Below are positions 24,423 through 33,400 of a stretch of DNA of 59,124 bases, one piece after another. Position 1 is the first letter of the stretch. Every line of letters begins with the position of its first letter. The DNA is taken from contig JAFGBL010000232.1 in the NCBI GenBank assembly GCA_016933115.1, positions 1-59,124 of the forward strand. The letters are read 5' to 3'. Position numbers and translations under genes: made by a program. The notes beneath the pieces were generated by a model, which saw only the letters and a list, made by a program, of their open reading frames with translations, searched no databases and had not been told where the DNA came from. This DNA is from Bacteroidales bacterium. Its GTDB lineage: Bacteria > Bacteroidota > Bacteroidia > Bacteroidales > JAADJA01.

Positions 24423-26650
24423 AATTGTTCAGCTTCATCTGATTCCGGATTCGATACTTCGTGTGCTTCAATGCTGCGATTCCCGTAGATACAAACAAAA
24501 CGTTTTATTCTTTTGGATTCTACTTCAAACTCAAAGTTTAATTCCTTCGTGACTTTATTGCCATTTTTAACGGAAGCATTCGAAATAAAATGGATATGGC
24601 TGTCGGTAAGGTCATCCCGGAGCTTAATGAATTCAAGGGTAAATTCGGTTTTCAGGAAAATATAAAACGGGGCTATAAAATCCTGAATGAATATAAGTCC
24701 TTTACTATTCAACAGGTGGATTGGAAAAGTATCGGTAATTTTCAACCCTTTATAAAACCCAAGGGAAATTTTATAGGCCCCGACATAAAAATAAAACAAC
24801 AATGAATTTTTGTTGCCTTCAAAGTGGGTAAAATAAAAGAGGTTGCCTTCATTTTTTAACCAGGCTTTTGATTTGGTGCGCTTACAAAACAGGAAGGGGT
24901 TGTTGTATATATCTGTCCTTACCTCCCACGAAACCGTCCACTGGTTCTGATCTGAATCATTTACCCGGAAATGGATCATTTGTCCGGGTACAAAATGAAA
25001 TGCACCATGAAGGTTCGGATTTTTTTCGATGTTGGAAATTACATCTTCTTTTTCGGGCCTGCCGTATGTTTTGAACTCGAAATCATCCTCATTCCGGAGA
25101 ATGTAATGGGCAATCGGGTAATCCAGGGTTTTGGACCCGATAAACGGCGTTTCCTGCAATTGAAAATGCAAATGCGGTTCGGGTGATCTGCCTGAGTTGC
25201 CACAATGCGCCAGCACATCTCCCCTTTTAACAAAATCACCCTTTTTAACTTTGAATGTTTCCTTTTTCAGGTGGCTGAGTTTGGAATACAACTTTTCCGA
25301 ATGCCTGACGATGATCGTATTTCCCCAGTTCTGTTCAAGGTTGGAATCACCGATTTCATTGTCGTCGATTCCATCGGCGATCTCCTCCACCCATCCATCG
25401 GCAGGGCAAATAACCGGTTTGTTATAACAATAATAATCCTCCTTGCTGTTTCCGCTTTTTTTGAAATTCGAACCATTGTCATCCGTAATCTCAAAATCCC
25501 AGGCATGTGCCCAGTCTTCCCGGTGCGTAAACTTGCCATGATGCGCCTGTGTTACCGTCCATTCGCCCCAGAAAGGCAAAGCTACCGGGATAAACTTGAA
25601 TTGAGAAAACCTCCGCTGGTTATTGAGGTGTGCATACAGGTTTTTCTCAGGCGAAAATTGCTGGTAAACGACTATTTCCGGTTTGTCGTAGGATCGATCC
25701 CTGAACTTCAGGATATACAGGAAAAGTAATACAACAACATTAAACGGTAATGAATAAATAGAAAGCTGAAACAAATTCAGGACCGCTATAGAGCTGGTGA
25801 TCGTGATAGAAATTAACGGTGTGAGCAGAATGACCCATAAAAATGAGTACCGCGACGGAATGATGAAAAATCCGCCGATGGCTATTGATGTTAAAATAAA
25901 ATTAAAGCCGATATAACTATAGCTGAGTTCATAAATATTTCCTCCTACAAACTTGTAAAATAAATATGCCGAAAAGAATCCAACCAAAGAAAGTAAAAAA
26001 GCCTGCCGGGAATAGATCAATACCCCGATAGCGATGATAATTCCGGCAAACAAATGGTATTGAAAGAAAATGGCTCCCAGCGAACGGAAATAGATCACAA
26101 TGGATTCATGCAGGCGAATGTGCGAAAACCAGTCATAAAAATTTACAAGTAAATACCCACCGATCCCAAAAAGTTCATTGGTAACAAACATCCCCCTTTC
26201 GCTAATACTCAGTGCTGTAAATTCACGTGAGGCCAGGGTTACCATCCAAATCCCAAATAAGAAGGAAATACTCAGGTAGGGCAATCCGTACTTTCCGATG
26301 ACGCCTTCCATCACCACCGTAAAAAACAAGGTAAAAATGGAAGCAAACAATAAAATGAGTAAAAACTCAACGTGCATCTGATAATAAATCCCCAGGCCAA
26401 GCCCGACCAGTAAGGAATTAAATCCATAATACCCCGATTTGATATTAAACCGGTTAAAACCGATGAGGCTGGCAATTCCATTTGAGATGATCACGGCCAG
26501 CAGCCCGCTGAAACCGGCATTGCGGTCGAAAAAAGTAACGATGATCAGGATGACGGCAAAAATCCGGTTGTTCGAGAAAAACACCTGCGTATAGCTATTC
26601 AACAGGCCGGATAAAAAATCGGGAAATATTTTTTTCAGTGATTGCTGCAT
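24419..26650 (-). CDS. urea-transporter-like membrane protein fused to M23 metallopeptidase
   Basis: The 743-aa product begins with about ten hydrophobic segments (residues 1-335) of the SLC14-type urea transporter family: FSGLLAVIISNGIASLIGF, GYYGFNSLLVGLGLG and a second half with GFNFILTSIAIGGFFIIPS. The M23 domain covers about 350-520, with zinc ligands in HAWDF and in the HxH of PEPHLHFQL. A glycine-rich turn CGNSGRS precedes the latter. The last 200 residues form a beta-rich domain that I do not recognise. In known urea transporters both ends face the cytoplasm, which would place a peptidoglycan-type peptidase on the wrong side. Either the topology differs or the M23 domain acts on another substrate. 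It sits in the middle of the seven-gene operon. Confidence 0.85.
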   Translation of the reverse strand: MQQSLKKIFPDFLSGLLNSYTQVFFSNNRIFAVILIIVTFFDRNAGFSGLLAVIISNGIASLIGFNRFNIKSGYYGFNSLLVGLGLGIYYQMHVEFLLILLFASIFTLFFTVVMEGVIGKYGLPYLSISFLFGIWMVTLASREFTALSISERGMFVTNELFGIGGYLLVNFYDWFSHIRLHESIVIYFRSLGAIFFQYHLFAGIIIAIGVLIYSRQAFLLSLVGFFSAYLFYKFVGGNIYELSYSYIGFNFILTSIAIGGFFIIPSRYSFLWVILLTPLISITITSSIAVLNLFQLSIYSLPFNVVVLLFLYILKFRDRSYDKPEIVVYQQFSPEKNLYAHLNNQRRFSQFKFIPVALPFWGEWTVTQAHHGKFTHREDWAHAWDFEITDDNGSNFKKSGNSKEDYYCYNKPVICPADGWVEEIADGIDDNEIGDSNLEQNWGNTIIVRHSEKLYSKLSHLKKETFKVKKGDFVKRGDVLAHCGNSGRSPEPHLHFQLQETPFIGSKTLDYPIAHYILRNEDDFEFKTYGRPEKEDVISNIEKNPNLHGAFHFVPGQMIHFRVNDSDQNQWTVSWEVRTDIYNNPFLFCKRTKSKAWLKNEGNLFYFTHFEGNKNSLLFYFYVGAYKISLGFYKGLKITDTFPIHLLNSKGLIFIQDFIAPFYIFLKTEFTLEFIKLRDDLTDSHIHFISNASVKNGNKVTKELNFEFEVESKRIKRFVCIYGNRSIEAHEVSNPESDEAEQL

Positions 26651-26699
26651 GATATTTTGTTACTGCAAATTTATCCTTTTATCCCTTTATTTACCTGTC

Positions 26700-27608
26700 T
26701 TAACCGATTAACCCCGGTGCCAAAATAAAACCGGGAAATCTTGAAGCAAGCGCGTCAGGATTGCATCCTCCCTGCTCCGAGTAAAACCCTGTTACAAGAT
26801 GATTCGGTGTTTTATCAAAATAAAAATTTCTAACCACAATATGATCCGGTGAATCGTTCCAAAGCTCCGATTTTGGCTTTTCCTTTTCAAACACCAGATT
26901 GTTTTTGACTTTTTCAGGTAAGGAACGGAGTTTAATATATTTTCGTGTATCGGAAAAAACGTATAATGGTTTCTGAAAATACTTCAATGTGAGTGCTAGA
27001 GGGAAAGTGCCGGCTTTGTTGATAAAAAAATCCTCTGTTACCAAATCCGCACCGAAAACAGCAAAGTCAATTTCACGGATAAAATTTTCAACCGCAGCTT
27101 CCTGGATAAAAGTCACACTGAAATCCATCTTATACAAAACATCAGCCTGTACTTTTCCTTCCACCACAGGGGGAGAAGCTGTTTGAAACACCTGGGGATT
27201 AACATGGTTTTTCTGCAAATATTTAAACAACCTGTGAATGGCAGAACTATTGCTGTGTAAAAGCACACTTTTCGAATTAAAATCAATTTCCCTTGTGATC
27301 TGCTCACAGGCCTTTTCAAGGTTTGATTCCCATTGGGATTTATAATCCTTAACAAAACGAATGACCGGTTCAACCCGATCATTCTTTCTCAATTCATTAA
27401 AAAAGCTGTTGATAAAATGAAAAACCACACTGAAATTTGAAAATTTATCAAAAAGCCGTTTCATTTCATGCCTGACTTCCACCGGCACATTAAGGCTTTT
27501 CCAATTCTGATAATTCAACAGCGATTCGATGATCTGATCGAGGATAGCTGTTGAGCCTGATTGATTATCAGAAATGATGGTGTCAATCCGGTGGTGAAAG
27601 TCATGCAT
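26700..27608 (-). CDS. eIF2B alpha/MtnA/R15P-isomerase family protein with a Ser in place of the catalytic Cys
   Basis: The 302-aa product has a helical N-terminal half and a Rossmann-like C-terminal half typical of the initiation factor 2B family: ASPPVVEGK (equivalent of SRP..EG), DFAVFGADLVTEDFFINKAGT (GAD and NK.GT blocks) and QKPLYVFSD. In sugar-phosphate isomerases of this family the loop THCNTG supplies the catalytic Cys. Here the loop reads LLHSNSSA, with Ser at residue 119, as in eIF2B-type subunits. The Asp of GAD (188) is kept. It may bind a nucleotide or sugar phosphate without isomerising it. It lies between the decarboxylase (21 nt) and the transporter fusion (49 nt). Confidence 0.72.
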   Translation of the reverse strand: MHDFHHRIDTIISDNQSGSTAILDQIIESLLNYQNWKSLNVPVEVRHEMKRLFDKFSNFSVVFHFINSFFNELRKNDRVEPVIRFVKDYKSQWESNLEKACEQITREIDFNSKSVLLHSNSSAIHRLFKYLQKNHVNPQVFQTASPPVVEGKVQADVLYKMDFSVTFIQEAAVENFIREIDFAVFGADLVTEDFFINKAGTFPLALTLKYFQKPLYVFSDTRKYIKLRSLPEKVKNNLVFEKEKPKSELWNDSPDHIVVRNFYFDKTPNHLVTGFYSEQGGCNPDALASRFPGFILAPGLIG

Positions 27609-27629
27609 ACGATCAATGATCAGTAATTC

Positions 27630-28991
27630 TTAAGAAAGATCAAATTCTTTTAAATGTTCAGGTACTTTTTCCATTTGGGTGATCTGGTCAAGGGTCTCTT
27701 TTTCCCTGATCACGTGTACATTTCCGTTATCATCGATCATCACCACCTTGGGCCTCAGGGTAATGAATTGCATCCACTGGGTCATGTTGTAAGCGCCCAC
27801 ATGATGGATCACAAAATGGTCGCCTTTATTCATGAGCGGCAGGCTGATGCTTTCGCGAACCACATCGATGTTCATACATAACGGGCCATAGAGGGTTGTA
27901 TCCTCTGCATAATGCGTAAATTCCTGTGCTGGTGTAATCTTGTGGTCGTACCAGAATGAAGTAAAAAGGATGTTCACCCCGATATCGATAATGGTGGTGC
28001 GTTTTCCGAGTGATGAACGTTTGTTTGAGATCACACTACCCAAAAGGAATCCTGCTTCATCGATCAAAGCCCGGCCTGTTTCCAGGATCAGTAGCGGAAG
28101 GTTATCGGGTTCAAAATTGGAATTGATGAGTGCGCTGGTGATGGCTTCGGCAAAATCATCAAACGTCGGATTGATATCTGATCCCGGAAGATACGAGCCT
28201 TTCAGGGTATTTTTAGATGCAAATCCACCACCCATGTCGATATACTTGATGTCGTGGTTATATTTTTTCTTGACCCCAAGCGCCAGGTCAGCAAGTTTGT
28301 AAGCTGCTGCAGAATAGGCCGCTGCCGATAACATAAATGTACCGATGTGGCAATGGAGGCCGATGAGTTCCAGCTTTTCCGACCGCATGATCTTGTTGAG
28401 GGCATCCCAGGCCTGACCGTTTTCATAATTGAACCCAAACCGGTCCCACATGGGATAAACTCCCGTATCCATATTCACCCGGATGGCTACTTTGGGTTTT
28501 TTCTTCATTTTGCCTGCCATCTCAATGATGGAGTACAATTCGTCCAAATGGTCGATGTGGATGAGGGAACCGTTTTTGATGGCTTTCTCCAGGTCTTCTT
28601 CGGTTTTATCAGGTCCATTGAAAATGATCTTATTTCCATCCACTCCGTTGTTTATAGCCTTGTCATATTCAAATCCCGAAACCACTTCGGCCCATGATCC
28701 TTCCTGGTGAAATGTGCGGCAAACCGCATCGAGGTAGTTGGTTTTATACGACCAGGCAAATTGCACCTTGGGATAGCGTGTGGTAAAGGCCTTTTTTGCT
28801 TCCCGGTAAATTTTTCGAATGGTCGATTCGGAAATCGCGAACAATGGTGAACCGTGCTCTTTAAGCAACTCATTCACCGCCACCCCGTCGATGTGTGTTT
28901 TGGGCAAATATTCTGTTCTCAGCCCGAATTTATTGGGCATATTGGTTTCCAGCTTTTTAATTACCGGACGTTCATATCTTTGTTTTTCCAT
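27630..28991 (-). CDS. fold-type III PLP-dependent decarboxylase (DAP/ornithine decarboxylase family)
   Basis: The 453-aa enzyme has an alanine-racemase-like barrel and a C-terminal beta domain. The PLP Lys is residue 83 in WSYKTN. Other family motifs are GLHCHIGT (213-218), DMGGGF (252-257), ETGRALIDEAG (304-314), the C..D pair in GPLCMNID (372 and 376) from the partner subunit, and GAYNMTQ with the active-site Tyr 401. Full length and active-site completeness argue for a working enzyme. The substrate (diaminopimelate, ornithine, lysine, arginine or a ligated derivative) cannot be read. No lysine-biosynthesis genes are near, so this is probably not the housekeeping LysA. It is 36 nt downstream of the ATP-grasp gene. 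Confidence 0.88.
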   Translation of the reverse strand: MEKQRYERPVIKKLETNMPNKFGLRTEYLPKTHIDGVAVNELLKEHGSPLFAISESTIRKIYREAKKAFTTRYPKVQFAWSYKTNYLDAVCRTFHQEGSWAEVVSGFEYDKAINNGVDGNKIIFNGPDKTEEDLEKAIKNGSLIHIDHLDELYSIIEMAGKMKKKPKVAIRVNMDTGVYPMWDRFGFNYENGQAWDALNKIMRSEKLELIGLHCHIGTFMLSAAAYSAAAYKLADLALGVKKKYNHDIKYIDMGGGFASKNTLKGSYLPGSDINPTFDDFAEAITSALINSNFEPDNLPLLILETGRALIDEAGFLLGSVISNKRSSLGKRTTIIDIGVNILFTSFWYDHKITPAQEFTHYAEDTTLYGPLCMNIDVVRESISLPLMNKGDHFVIHHVGAYNMTQWMQFITLRPKVVMIDDNGNVHVIREKETLDQITQMEKVPEHLKEFDLS

Positions 28992-29027
28992 AACCTAATT
29001 TTGAAAATTGATTTATTCCTATTACTC

Positions 29028-30071
29028 TTAAAGCTCTCCAAACGTCGAAATTTTATGAAATTCTTCCACATCCACGATCATGTCGTAGGAATAGCGAACG
29101 AACATCTTTCCTACTGCAAAACTTTCATAGGGTTTAACTTCCTCACCCAAAGCCAGTCGCACCAATGCCTCCGGTATATTCTGGCCAACACCCACGGAAA
29201 GATAGATCCAGGCCGGCATCCTGGGATTCACCTCCATCAAATAAAAATCGTTTCCGGAATTTTTCATCAATTCCAGCTCGAAACCGCCCCTCCATTTAGT
29301 GGTCGACACAAAATGATTGGTGAGATTAATGATCTCCTCATCATCAACCGAAATCCCTCCCCAGGCTTTACCTTTATCTGTAATGTACTGTTTGCGCATT
29401 GGAACAGCAGCGATAGTATTTCCGTTTCCGTCACCCAGTCCTGTTGAGTTGTACTCGGTTCCCTTTACATATTGCTGGATGATGATCGGAAGTCCCCACT
29501 TGCTGCTGATCTTAGTGAAGTAAGCCATGGCCTGTTCAGGGGTATGGGCTATTTCGGCATCATAGTATTTGCCTTTCACAACCAGCGGATAGGTAAACTC
29601 ATGATTCAGACCATGAATTTCAGAAGCAGAATAAATGGCTTTACTGAAAGGAACCTTGATGCTATATTTCTTTCCAAATTCCGGGAGATTGACTTTATGC
29701 CTTTCGTCGAATTGCTTTTCTGTCGGAAGAAATGTCCGGATCCCCATTTCCATTAATTTTTTTTCGAGCTTGATAAAAGGCAGCAGTTCTGCATCGAAAT
29801 TGGGAATGATCACATCCAGTTTCTCGACTTCGTGGATATATTGAAGCCTCGACATCAGGCTATCGGTCCCGGCGGAAGGATATGGGATCTGGTAGGTTTT
29901 ATCGATCAAATCGTGCATGTAAATGCCCGGCTCCAACGATTCATACGCCAGGCCAATGATCCTCACATCTAATGATTTTGCTTCACGCAAACCCCTGATG
30001 ACGGCAATTCCCGGCCCAGGACTGTCGATGGCATTCAAACCTGTTACGGCAACATTAATTTTCCTTTTCAT
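29028..30071 (-). CDS. ATP-grasp ligase with CarB/PylC-like N-terminal domain
   Basis: The 347-aa product has an N-terminal pre-ATP-grasp Rossmann domain (INVAVTGLNAIDSPGPGIAV) and an ATP-grasp domain from about residue 125. Its ATP-binding segments are YPLVVKGKYYDA, IIIQQYVKGTEYN and KWRGGFELELMKN, and its Mg-binding block is YLMEVNPRMPAW. ATP-grasp enzymes join a carboxylate to an amine or thiol via an acyl phosphate. The acceptor here may be an amino acid or the PqqD-like partner, whose gene it overlaps by 17 nt. That overlap suggests translational coupling and a physical complex. Confidence 0.87.
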   Translation of the reverse strand: MKRKINVAVTGLNAIDSPGPGIAVIRGLREAKSLDVRIIGLAYESLEPGIYMHDLIDKTYQIPYPSAGTDSLMSRLQYIHEVEKLDVIIPNFDAELLPFIKLEKKLMEMGIRTFLPTEKQFDERHKVNLPEFGKKYSIKVPFSKAIYSASEIHGLNHEFTYPLVVKGKYYDAEIAHTPEQAMAYFTKISSKWGLPIIIQQYVKGTEYNSTGLGDGNGNTIAAVPMRKQYITDKGKAWGGISVDDEEIINLTNHFVSTTKWRGGFELELMKNSGNDFYLMEVNPRMPAWIYLSVGVGQNIPEALVRLALGEEVKPYESFAVGKMFVRYSYDMIVDVEEFHKISTFGEL

Positions 30072-30315
30072 TTTCCTTTTCGATTAACAGGTAATGATTG
30101 AGCAACCCGACAAAATCATGGTAATCCTTTTCAAAAGTATCTTCATCGGTTCTGAAATTGGCGAGGATCGTTTTGCTGATCTCTTCGTAGGATTTTCCTT
30201 CCTTGATCATATAAAAAATTTCTATGCCGATGGGATTAACCGAAAATGACTCACCTGTGGTGGGATTAAAAATGTAACCCGACTCGCTGATGGCAACGTT
30301 TTTCCTGATTTTCAT
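30055..30315 (-). CDS. PqqD-like protein (RiPP recognition element fold), first gene of the operon
   Basis: This 86-aa product has the PqqD pattern: a short beta start (RKNVAISESGYIFNPTTGESFSVNPIGIEIFYMI), the helix KEGKSYEEISKTILANF, and a final helix VGLLNHYLLIE. The tail is acidic and charged (KENEKEN). PqqD domains bind precursor peptides and present them to modifying enzymes. Here the partners would be the overlapping ATP-grasp ligase and the decarboxylase. No radical SAM enzyme or precursor peptide is seen in the 80 nt upstream or inside the operon. The leader from the predicted promoter is about 60 nt. Confidence 0.85.
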   Translation of the reverse strand: MKIRKNVAISESGYIFNPTTGESFSVNPIGIEIFYMIKEGKSYEEISKTILANFRTDEDTFEKDYHDFVGLLNHYLLIEKENEKEN

Positions 30316-30381
30316 TATAAATATTTAACTTGTTAGATATGATAAACTACAAATGGTTTAATACCGATCTTTTAAAGTGTG

Positions 30382-30412
30382 CAAATTTATCAGATTAGCG
30401 GGAAATTACAAA
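30382..30412 (-). promoter_or_regulatory. promoter of the seven-gene operon (TTTG-N19-TAAATTTG)
   Basis: On the minus strand TTTG (30412-30409) is followed after 19 nt by TAAATTTG (30389-30382), an exact match to the Bacteroidota consensus at the preferred spacing. The upstream element overlaps the last codons of the C1 protease gene. The operon therefore has its own start site near 30376. Confidence 0.7.
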
Positions 30413-33400
30413 TTTCGTAGCGAATAATCCTTTTTTTGTCTGAAAACGGATGATATATATTCCGGGTGAAAGTTGGTCAAGTTTCAATTCTGCGACATGC
30501 AGCCCTTCAGGAAATGGTTGGTTCGTACAATACCCGAAAACGCTCTTTCCAAACATATTAAATATGTTTAAACTAACGGATTCCCTTTCCGGCAAGGTGA
30601 AGCTGATACGCAAATCAGAATAGGCAGGATTGGGTGCACAGGTCAAGCCATAATCAGGCAACGGTTCAGGATGATTTTGCCGACCGGTTATTAAGTCGTC
30701 CAACCCAAAGAAGATAAGGTACTCTTTCAACAGGTTGTATTTTTGAGAAATCCCCTGCCCATTCACCAAAAGGCCAAACATAATGTTGGATCCAATGGTT
30801 TTATAAGTTCCATTATCATATGCCACCGTAAAATCGTGGGGCTGGCTGTTGCGCTTCAATATGCCGAAAGCCGGCCCGATGGGCTCGAGGTAATGATTGT
30901 AATAAGGCAGTCCCCCAGAATAAGTGAATAACATGTTTTGTGTGAATGTACCGTCAATTCCCGCAACTGAATCTATCTCATTCCAGGTAATAGGTTCGGT
31001 ACTAAAATTAAACATGGAATGAACCGAAGTTTGCGGATCTTCATACCATGAGACACCGCCTTCCATATAAATATTTCCTCCGTTTAAAAGAAATGCAGCC
31101 AGTGAATCGCCTTCAGCTTCCGATAAAATATATTGTCCCCACTTTTTTCCCAGTAGAACGAAAATATTTCTGAACTGGTTCATTTCGCTCGGAAAACTGA
31201 CAAGGTATTCGTAATACAAACCAATTTCATCAAGATAATCTTTTATATAATGACCTGATATTTTACCCGGATCAAGATCAAGGATCAGAACAGGGTATCT
31301 TCCAATAGTAAATTCGGGTGATTCAGAATAAACCAGGCCCGGTTCTGCGGTAAGTTGATAGTCCAAAGTCACTTTCAAGCCTTCCGGGCAGGCAGCATCA
31401 ATGGTAACATTTACCGTATCAAAAATGGTCTCCCCTTTTTCTATGTCTCCTAAAAAATTATTCGAATTGCTGTTAATGTATAGAAATGGAGAGTTTGTTT
31501 CCAAAACACGTTCGACATTATTGGCCTCCGAATGCCCGTAGTTGATCACCGGGATTATAATGTCCGCCGTTTCTCCGGGATCGAGCCATCCATTTCCGCC
31601 GTCAATAACAAAGGGTGAACCGATTTTCAAATCAGGGGCAAACACAGGGATAGTAAACTGCCCCTCCCAAAAATTACCAGTGCTGGTAATTTCTGTTGTA
31701 AAACGGATAAAATATTGATCCGGAACCAGCGGATCTACTTCTAATAAAATCGCATTTTCCTTAGTAACAGTTTCACCCGGTAAAAGAATCCCAAAATCCT
31801 CTGTTCCATCCACCATGGTAATAAACGGATTATCAATATCTACACTGAATGATGTATTTGACAAATAATTGGTGCTGATATTTTTCAATGATACGTCTAA
31901 CGAGCATGTCTCACCGTATTCCACCAGGCTGTCACCTCCTGAGTCCACATCAATGGTAAATAACACCCCATTCGAAAGCTGGAAATCTTTTTGAGCAAAT
32001 ATTTTGTTGTTATCTGTTACCCGGGCCGTTATATTGTAGATAGTATAACCATTGGATGGGTCTGCTGTCAGAACGCCTTCATCGGTAATGCTGAAACCTT
32101 CAAGCGTATTGTTGGGTGTATATCGAATGGCCTCATCCGACTTGTAGGATAATAAATTGGAAAATTCGGAGACCTGGTAATTTTGGTCGTCACCTGCCGA
32201 CAAACCCGTGATCCATTTTATGGATTTGGGAACTTCAGAATCGCCGAAGAAAAATTCTATTCGGCCATCAGGATATAAAAAGACAGAGAAGTCTACTTTG
32301 TAAGTTATATTTTCATATTTCAGTGAGGTTTTCCAACGAAATGCCGCATGCTCTTCATCACCCTTGTACCAAATCCTGTCATCATTTACTGAAGTGTATT
32401 GCAGGTACCTTGATAGGTAGGGGGCGATCAGTTTTACATATCGGAATAATACCATATCATCCACCTGGTAAGGAACGGGAAGGCTTTCTTCTGTAAATCC
32501 CAGGAAACCATCAACAAACAAGATGACCTCATTGGAGGTTTTACCGTAAAAAGGAAAATCAAATGGTATTTGTTTGATAACATACCCTTCAGTATTTCCG
32601 TTGGGAACCAGTTCCTCCTCCTCTATAACAGGGTAATCCTGGCCGTACCAGTTTTCATTATACACCGAAACGATATCCCATTTATATGGCGGTTGCCCTT
32701 GTTCCGCCGCCAGTTGAAATTCAAAAGGTTGATTATCGATGAATGCAGGTAATTCTTCCGTGAGGATCTGAACCTGATCGGGATTAAGTGTATGAATCAC
32801 TGAAAGATTGGTGAACCCATTGTTTGCAATGGTCATCGGGATTCCGGGAACCGGCATTTCCAATCCGCCATTGATATAATCCATCAGGGAACAGGATAAA
32901 ACCTGTCCCTGCCCCTTATTTTGCGGATCATGCTCATAAACCTGGAAAAAAAACCTGGCGGGTTCACCCGTATGAATGTAACTAAGCAAGGGGGTCGCAT
33001 CCAGGCCGATTTCGATTTTTTTATTCAATTCAGAGGTGTCATTTCCCTGCATATAGTGATCGCCTCCCTGGAAATTGAAAATGCTGTAATCGAGCTGATA
33101 TTGAGGGAAAAAATCAGTTGTATCATTTGAAACCCCTGTTGTTAATTTCAGTTTATTCCTTGAATTGTGCTGCAGCCTGATTTTGAATGCCAGTTTTGGA
33201 AAATAATTCCCTTCCGCCATTTGCACATATACCGATTTATTCCATATTCCATCGGGCGGTTTTTCCTCTGCCATTACCTTGTACATCACATAACAAAATC
33301 CGCTGTCGGCATGAAGCGGCCCGAAACTGTTGACAAATTTAAATCCACCGATCTCCCAGTCTTTCACATTTACCAATCCATCACCATTGATATCTATATT

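Noticed and set aside
28854-29447. 197-aa plus-strand ORF across the decarboxylase/ATP-grasp junction
   Set aside because: Antisense to two well-supported genes; composition is not protein-like.
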